This document shows, one piece after another, positions 6,391 through 6,690 of a DNA stretch of 6,690 nucleotides. Each line of letters begins with the position of its first letter. The stretch's first letter is position 1. Origin of the DNA: Treponema sp. (GTDB taxonomy: Bacteria; Spirochaetota; Spirochaetia; Treponematales; Breznakiellaceae); the NCBI GenBank assembly GCA_031280065.1, contig JAITHH010000176.1, positions 1 through 6,690 of the forward strand. Direction: 5' to 3'. Position numbers and translations under genes: made by a program. The notes under the pieces are model-generated. The model ran no database searches and was not told the DNA's origin. It saw only the letters and a list, made by a program, of their open reading frames with translations.

Positions 6391-6690
6391 CGATAATATC
6401 TCCATTCTCAAACAAATCGCCGCGTATCTGGCCGGGTGTTACGATATATTCCTGGCAAAGTCGGGGGACCTGGCCCTCCAGATATGCGCCAAGGAAAAGC
6501 CCAGCCTGATCCTCCTGGACATCGAGATGCCCGGTATGGACGGCTTTGAACTCATGTACCGGCTTAAGCGCAACCCCCTCCTCGACCAGATTCCGGTGAT
6601 CTTCCTCACCGCCAGCCCGGATCAGGAAACCGCGCTCAAATGCCTGGAGACCGGCGCGAGGGACTGCATCGCCAAGCCGCCGGAAAAGGC
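6368..6690 (+). CDS. Second response regulator, receiver domain (5' part, cut by window edge)
   Basis: The frame opens at ATG 6368 and runs off the right edge after 107 complete codons with no stop. It begins MKQILIVDDN and has all receiver landmarks: D8/D9, phosphoacceptor D51 in LILLDIEMPGMDG, T81 in PVIFLTA, and K103 followed by Pro. Over the first 105 residues it matches the receiver of the preceding gene at 65 positions without gaps (hand count), and DNA identity is high in the LAKSG to MPG region, so the two probably arose by tandem duplication. It starts 23 nt inside the preceding gene. The output domain, if any, lies beyond the window; another HD-GYP domain, a GGDEF domain or a stand-alone receiver are all possible. 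It likely receives phosphate from the same hybrid kinase. Confidence 0.9.
   Translation, partial: MKQILIVDDNISILKQIAAYLAGCYDIFLAKSGDLALQICAKEKPSLILLDIEMPGMDGFELMYRLKRNPLLDQIPVIFLTASPDQETALKCLETGARDCIAKPPEK

Noticed and set aside
5725..6411. Minus-strand open frame (228 codons) opposite the HD-GYP gene
   Set aside because: It is antisense to a well-supported HD-GYP domain and has no family features.

Overview
The window is bacterial and looks like a chromosome segment from a gut-associated spirochaete, most likely a termite-gut Treponema-type organism. This assignment rests on remembered family resemblance (long arrays of a 'GIAWGGGKFVAVG…MAYSADGESW' repeat, and phosphorelay plus HD-GYP operons), the mid-to-high G+C and the compact operon. 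No database search was possible, so the taxonomy is tentative.

Left part (1-1396). The window opens inside a gene for a tandem-repeat protein of BNR/Asp-box-like, probably beta-propeller, type. Its units of 40-45 codons each contain an IAWGGG strand and an SxDGxxW turn. The frame runs from the left edge to 742 but carries a TAG at 572-574 where sibling units have AAG, ATG or ACG, so the copy appears broken. A hairpin with a short T run follows. Next comes a small gene (811-1164) for a single-span membrane protein of unknown function. Immediately after its stop codon the same repeat family resumes, in the same frame, as an orphan 3' end (1166-1342). A second hairpin terminator (1363-1396) closes the block. 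The two repeat segments share an exact 16-nt sequence spaced exactly 480 bp (160 codons) apart, so recombination between them would remove the small gene and join the repeat frames.

Right part (1497-6690). A well-formed sigma-70-type promoter (TTGTCT, 17 nt, TATAAT) precedes a tight four-gene operon. The genes are a divergent diacylglycerol/sphingosine-kinase-like protein (1572-2555), a 916-residue membrane hybrid histidine kinase with PAS-like, HisKA, HATPase, receiver and HPt modules (2552-5302), a receiver-HD-GYP response regulator (5314-6390), and a second receiver protein cut by the right edge (from 6368). Genes overlap by 4 and 23 nt or are 11 nt apart, which suggests translational coupling.

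Inferred working model: a membrane or cytoplasmic cue drives autophosphorylation at H309. The phosphate passes to D620 and then to H778, and from there to D51 of one or both receiver proteins. The HD-GYP output would be expected to lower cyclic-di-GMP, although a conserved metal-site Asp is Asn here. The lipid-kinase-like first gene ties the relay to membrane lipid state. Its motifs are also non-canonical, so both the first gene and the HD-GYP output may have altered activity. The two receivers look like a tandem duplication (65 of 105 residues identical by hand count).
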